Shown here piece after piece: positions 58,301 to 64,000 of a stretch of DNA of 64,000 bases. This DNA is from Triglochin maritima (lineage: Eukaryota; Streptophyta; Magnoliopsida; Alismatales; Juncaginaceae). Location: NCBI GenBank assembly GCA_963682175.1, contig OY821771.1, positions 32,632,201 to 32,696,200 of the forward strand, read 5' to 3'. The position numbers were made by a program, and so were the translations under genes. The stretch's first letter is position 1, and the number at the start of each line of letters is the position of its first letter. The notes under the pieces were generated by a model. The model saw only the letters and a list, made by a program, of their open reading frames with translations, had not been told where the DNA came from and searched no databases.

Positions 58301-60144
58301 AAGAAAAAGAAACTTAGATGGTAGGTTAGAATTATATAGTTGGTAAGAAAGGAAAAGAAACTTGTTAGATGGTAGGTTTGAATTAAGACAAATGAATTGT
58401 AAACATCACATAACAACTTTTTACTCGTTAACAAGTTAACAACTTCTTAGATGGTTGGATTGAATCAGGAAAAACAAGCTGAAAAAATCACCATACGAGC
58501 TGGGTCGTTCGGTTGCAACAAGTTGGGTTATTTGGTCAAAATGAGTTGGGGCATTCGACCCAACGACCTAGGTCATTTTGACTTAATTAGCAACTAGGCT
58601 AGTTTGAAAAAAATAAGAAATATACTTCTCTCCCAAAATAGGGATCTTGTCGATTCTTTGAAGACAGTTTATAGAGTTTACTAAAACACTCCCCCAACCC
58701 CACTTGAACACTATAAGCTTGGTAGTATATACTTCTCTCCCAAAATAGGGCTCTTGTCGATTTTTGTGTATGTGTAAATTTGGTCACAGTTTGGACTAAC
58801 TATGGTCATTTGTTCACTATTCTTATTTGTGGACACATTTTGGACACACAAAACCAGGACGTGAGAGCGATGGACGCTTGATTTATGACTTAACGAACAA
58901 TCTTAATGTTAATTTTTTTAATGCAGTGTTCGATAGGCTCGATATAGATCGATGGTTGTTTTCTTATGACGTTGAGTTCAAGAGGATCTGTTCTGTTCTT
59001 CTACTACTGGGGATCTTGTGCATTAGATTCGATATTAGTTCGATTCCTTTTGCATTTCAACTGATAGGATTAGTTTGATTGGAATAGTTGCGACTTAATT
59101 AACTTACTACAAGAACAAAGGTGCAACTTAATACGCAATGTTGGCTTCGACGTGTCCGGGACGGAACGGGACCTGACCGGGATGGGACGGTATGGAACCT
59201 GACCATCAAACCTGTTCGCAAAATAACCGTCTATTTTGATTATGAAAAAAGTCTAAAAAACAGCAAATGCTGGCTTTGACGCGTCCGGGACGGGATGTGA
59301 CATGCCCAGGACGGGACGGGATGTGACAAACCCAAGGATCCGAAGTGATACTCGATATAGAACGATGGTTATATGTTGGCATACAACGTTGTACAAAGAG
59401 ATAGTAAAATTATATTCAAAAGAAACCAAAGACAAGATTTCAAATAGTAATAAAAAGTCAACACAAGGCAGGGACATTCCCAGGCACATGCACTGGACAA
59501 GCTTGCAAAACAAGTATGGATATATACTTCCATATAACATTCCGTTGAATAATTCAACATTACATGTTCCACGAATAGATACACAAACATAAAGGAAAAC
59601 GCAAACACCCACAAAATTATCTTGTTTAACAAAGAGGGTGATCCTAACTGATTTTTAAATGTGTGGCTTAGGTTGGTGCTGGAAATACAATGCTTAATGA
59701 TTTTGTTGCGCGAAGATGTCCTATGGTCACCCAACCACCAAAATCATTAAGCTCTGTGTTTCTATGTCCCTGAGTCGTCTCGTCGCAGACCTGACTCGTC
59801 TCGAACTGAGACTAAATCTGCATGAACCAGAATCCATATATCAGTCCATTTTCATTCCGAGAGGGACACTTGCATCCCAAGCGGGCCAGTAACAACAATT
59901 ACCACTTGCCAGTGGCAATTCATGTAAAAATTGATAGAGCTTAATTAACCAGTTGGGTCGTTCGATCGAAACCAGCTGGGTCGTGTCTACTTTAATTAAC
60001 AACATATGGAGAACATTATATTTACAAAAACTACAAAAATTTCCTGTAATTTTAAGGTAAATAAATTGTTGTCTAAGGAAGATGGGTGCACAATGTAATC
60101 CCACATTCGCTTCGGTACGACAAAATCAACTATATCTGACTTGA
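58301..60144. other. Repeat-rich spacer between GRF-like copy 2 and ULP gene B
   Basis: Holds inverted relatives of the GACCCGG-rich block (58497-58610, 59935-60000), a 58617/58727 direct repeat (ATACTTCTCTCCCAAAATAG), a doubled CGTCCGGGACGG-rich stretch (59150-59330), and a 26-bp relic at 59103-59125 matching the splice-donor region of ULP gene B (62651). No intact gene. The 83-codon ORF at 58827 has no family match. Confidence 0.45.
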
Positions 60145-63100
60145 CTACTTTATGTTATGTGAAAGGAAAGCAAGAGTCATGCAGGGTTTCAACTTGTCCA
60201 TGTCTTCAGGAGGGAACTCCATTTGATTCTCCCCATTCAAAATCTTAACGATATAGCTGCACACATAAGCTCAAAAAGTGGTCTTGTTAACATTTATCAT
60301 CATGATTAGTTGATTAAACACACATGGAGTATGAACCAGACATGAACATTATTGAAGTTACTTACAATCCTGCTGGTTGTTGTGAACAATTTCGTTTGAA
60401 ACTATGCATAAAAAGTGTGATGTTCGGTTTATCAAGTTCTTCACGCAAGCAAGCTCCAATAATGGCAACCTTTCAGGGAACACAAGGAGAATGAAGATAA
60501 TAAAATATAAGTAACACCCCTAATTATATACTTTAAGTACATGTTAATTTAAAAACATGTTAGCACATTTTTCATCTTATCTTCCTCAATTTTCTTCGCA
60601 TCCTCACGTGTTTCTTGTAGGGAGTCATAGTTTTTTATTGTACTTTCTAGGAAGTTTATAACACCAAACTGCCAGTGCCATTCCCTTTTCAAATGCACTG
60701 GAATAAACACCACATTAGCCATCTTCAAGTTCGTTCACAACGAGGGCCAACAAAATCGACTCACTGTCCACAGCAACGAATTAGCCAATCTCGTGTTTGC
60801 CTGTGGAATTATAAAATCAAGTTGAACTTGAGCATGGTAGACAAAACTTTTGGAACATGATCAAAATAAAAATAAATATATGAGATGCAAATGCAAATGT
60901 GGATCCATGACATTACTGTTGCAAGAGTTGTTATGTTGGACCAAGATAGTTGATCATATGGTGTGACTCCCAGGAGTGTTGGTTGAACAATTCTGAGATG
61001 CTCCATCCAGCATGTAATAATGTCATTTCTCAATGGTCATTTGAACAATAAGCACCAGACTTCATACCAAGACAAAATTCTGTGTGTTTCTAGATTGTAC
61101 CATACTCTAGAACTACAAAGAAGCATAAACATTATAGACAACCTAAAATAGTCGATAGTGAAATCTCAATGCGAAACATATATGCAGTATTTTATCGAGA
61201 TTACCCATCAATGGGCTTGTCTAGCTATTCATCGATAAGTGTTCTTCCATATTCTGTTATGTGTACCATTCCACAAAATTGTCTGTTTAGTTATAATCTT
61301 ATCAGAATGAGGGTAAAATTTCTTTCCAGAAAGTTCAGAAAACGTGCAAACAGTTTCACAAAGGGCATCGTCTTCAGATACATTAGAGTCTGGGAGGCTT
61401 ATAATATTTTCTTCCATTATTGTCGTCCAAACATTATTTTTTTCTTCACCTGCTTCCACCTTTATAGGTCGCATCAATGTGCCGCAAGCGCTTGACGTTT
61501 GGCAACCTTCTTCTCTTCTCCAGCGGTCCTCTTATTCTTTTCTTTATGTTTCATCTCTCTTTCTTCCCAGTTTGGATATGTTTCTTCTTTTGGCCGTCGA
61601 ACTTGGTTCTGCCTTTAATTGTTCTGATCAAGGATCTTTGAATTTTAGAGCTGGTTCCCTTGATGTCAAGATCTAGTTTCGAAACGAAGGCGAACTTGAT
61701 TCGAAATTGTAAATTTTCTTATAATGGTAAATGATAGAGTTTTAGGAGATCACCTATTCCAATGTCATCCATGTAACTCATCACAACCACGTAAATTTTG
61801 ATTACCTATATAATGGTGAATTGTAAACATTGTCACAACCATCACCAACATTAGTAATATCTAGATCCTCACAGGTTCCACTATCAAGTCAAAAGCACCA
61901 ACTTCTTCCTCGGCAGCATTAGAACTATAAGTTCATCTCTAGAGCTCTCACGTCTTCTTGAGTTGTGTTCATTTGTAGCTGAATTTCATGCCAACGGATG
62001 CATATATTTTACCAAGGCTTTTAAGCGTTTGTTCTCAGCTATGGTCTCATGATACATGGCCTTATACTTAGCACTTTGAAACTTATGTTTCTCTACTAAG
62101 TAACGGAGGCAATCCATTTGCATACTCATAAACTGACCCTCTGACACTCGGTTCAGTCTGCTAGGGTGATCAAACTCCTATTTGCAACGTCGCTCGGTCT
62201 GGACATCATCCTTACGCCTTCGTATTATAGTGGAGTCAACTACTCTGGTCCTCTGTTGGCTTGTACAACTTGCACGGTAGGGTAACTGGTAGTGTCGTCC
62301 TACTGGCCTCATATCTGAACACTATCAACCATTGCGCTTCTTCTTTAATATGGAAAGGTCACACCTTTATCTATACAAAATATTCAATATCAAGAGTAAT
62401 CTAATGGCAATGTAATGTGATTGTTAAAATTAATGGTTTGAAATGGTTACCTCTTCCTTAATTGCCTTAGATAATTCCTTTCTATATTTGAAATTCCATT
62501 GATAAGAAATGAGGCCTTGACGCACAGATTGTAGAGGTGCTAGCTACAGTCGTTCGAAGCACCAACCTTGTAATCAATGAATATGTAACCCCCACATGAA
62601 TAGAAAACTAACTATGAAGTTACGTTCGTATTCTCATAGCTTTGAAAACAACTTACTACAAGACCAAAGGTGCATCCACGAACGTAGGTTAAATGTTTGT
62701 TGTGATTCCCGATATCTTCCGTCAAGTGTTCTACTCTATATTCATGCACAGCTAACCGCCAAGAGTAGTTCCAAAGCTTGGGTAAATCCTCCACATAGGC
62801 ACACAACGAGGTGCTAGCAGTATACGAGGTTGATGGAAACAATACGGATGTAAACAAGTACAGTACTAGCATTTGTACCACGACCTCAACGTCATCATCC
62901 AGAAGCAGAGTGGTTAAAACTGACCAAATCGCTTGCTTTTTTAAACCTTCAGTAGTTATAAAGTACCTGCTAGCTGATTCACTTTCTACTTTTTTTAAAG
63001 AGTATATTGTCGCCTTTGTGAGGTAATCCGAGCACCACACTAAATTCAATGCTCGAAAACTCAATCATGTTTTCTCCGGATTTGAAATTGTTGTTGATGT

Positions 63101-63515
63101 GGCGTATGTGTTGACAACATCATAGACAAAACTTTTATCCATTGTGAACTCCTTATTGAGATGGAAGAATGGGGCGAAAGGGGTGTCATATAAAAGCTTC
63201 CAGTGCTCGTTTGTCAACTTTCGTTCAATAGACTTCAAATTCTTTATGAATGTGCTTGGGTAGCATGACAATTGCAACTTTGGTGTAGAAATTGTGCCTT
63301 TCCTTTCGTTTTTAGCCTACAAAGGTAACATTTGAAATTTTCAATATAATACACTTGGGTATAATAAAGATCACATGAATAAAAATATTTTAAACCTTGG
63401 CCAAACTGAATATACTTCTAGGGACAATAGATTCTCGATCATGAAACAATCTTTTCTTGTTGAGGGACTTCACCACGAACACTTGCATGTCAACCGATGT
63501 TTCATTGGTACTCAT
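60145..63515 (-). pseudogene. DUF1985-ULP (C48 peptidase-like) gene B, decayed
   Basis: Minus strand. Exon 1 63515-63396 (MSTNETSVDMQVFVVKSLNK..., 40 codons). Exon 2 63316-62657 (220 codons, in phase, GTAAGT donor) is the DUF1985/mobile-domain part, with H-L-N-K-E-F-T-M-D-K, L-Y-L-F-T-S-V-L-F-P and L-P-K-L-W-N-Y-S-W. It has one in-frame TGA at 63067-63065. Around 62100 a coiled-coil-like segment (E-N-K-R-L-K-A-L-V) follows, then E-E-R-E-M-K-H-K near 61590. The protease part at 60770-60600 has V-V-F-I-P-V-H-L and E-W-H-W-Q-F-G-V-I-N-F (His codon 60677-60675), then Y-D-S-L. Near 60365 Q-Q-D-C is followed at once by GTAAGT, so the Cys box is not cleanly readable. The last exon ends H-N-I-K, stop 60147-60145. 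Probably dead, but less decayed than gene A at the 5' end. Confidence 0.68.
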
Positions 63516-64000
63516 CTGCGATTTTAAAAAACATAAATTAAAGTAAACCTTTCTCCCTTAAATAGTTCTAACAAATCTCCACTTCAACAAGAAATCAACC
63601 TCCTTCACTAGCCAAGTATTCCTGCTACATGTCATCTAAATAATTATTTGTTTAGGTAGCCGAGGCAAAATACACAACTACACTTTCAAAAAAATTCAAA
63701 AATTCAAAAGAAATCGCCTTACGACAATGACATTTATAGGATTTTCTTCTCCACGATATATATCAAATTAAGAAAGGCAAAGGGCAGCGGGACTGGGTCG
63801 GCGGGACTTGTGGGAGGGGGGCTGATGCGGCGGGACTTGGGTAAGGTCGTGTTGGTTTCACAGTTCTTCAACTCTGCAGGAATGGTATTTTAGAGAACGT
63901 GACGAATGGGGTCCTTTCGGTAATAACGTGTTGGGATAAGACATTGGTGGATTACTAGAATCCATACATGGAGACATCCGTCCAATCATATTTCAGCGTG
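63516..64000. other. Upstream flank of ULP gene B, no gene seen
   Basis: AT-rich, then a GGCGGGACTTG-rich stretch (63790-63850) that resembles the GGGAC-rich blocks near 59150 and 47930. Whether a GRF-like partner lies beyond the window cannot be seen. Confidence 0.35.

Noticed and set aside
58827..59078. 83-residue ORF (MWTHFGHTK...)
   Set aside because: No family recognised; sits between repeat blocks and includes pieces of a repeat also found near 59351.
1..64000. tRNA, rRNA or other structured RNA genes
   Set aside because: No clover-leaf or rRNA-like stretch noticed. The only tRNA-related sequences are the short primer-binding sites.

Overview
The window looks like a transposon-dense stretch of a plant nuclear genome, most likely a eudicot. 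Low GC, GT-AG introns, TATA-box LTR promoters, tRNA-primed LTR retrotransposons, hAT elements with 8-bp target duplications and decayed plant-only families (plant mobile domain/DUF1985, ULP-type proteases, MULE transposase) all point that way. Nothing is bacterial: no operons, no ribosome-binding sites, no CRISPR. I cannot name the species.

Only one gene looks intact. It lies at 11080-20511 (+): eleven exons whose phases all join, giving a 361-residue single-pass (type I) membrane protein with signal peptide, luminal region, C-terminal membrane segment and short cytosolic tail. A 3.4-kb hAT element sits in its seventh intron and a 0.8-kb hAT-type element lies downstream of its stop codon.

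Layout. 1-8347: young non-autonomous Athila-like Ty3/gypsy element (LTR, gag-protease, LTR; no pol). 8348-8960: 22-bp minisatellite. 8988-9746: broken DUF1985/mobile-domain gene. 10385-10684: GGTCC-rich hAT MITE. 11-22 kb: the host gene. 23.2-28.1 kb: decayed MULE with transposase and a mobile-domain gene. 28966-34200: hAT-like element holding a solo LTR and an internally deleted Ty1/copia element. 34.2-40 kb: unclassified repeats with a second solo LTR. 40.2-47 kb: a minus-strand GRF-zinc-finger-like/ULP fragment unit split by an old Ty3/gypsy element. 47-53 kb: GTCCAGA-rich repeats and a broken DUF1985-coiled coil-ULP gene. 53160-57159: second copia element. 57.6-58.3 kb: GRF-like gene on +. 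60.1-63.5 kb: second broken DUF1985-ULP gene.

Two patterns stand out. First, a pair of adjacent palindromes with GGACCGC/GCGGTCC-type arms occurs in the LTRs of two unrelated retrotransposon superfamilies here (Ty3 and Ty1), nine sites in all. Second, ULP-protease, DUF1985/mobile-domain and GRF-zinc-finger-like modules keep appearing side by side, as if carried by one mobile unit.

All translations, splice sites and repeat comparisons were done by eye. Family names come from motif recognition, not from searches.
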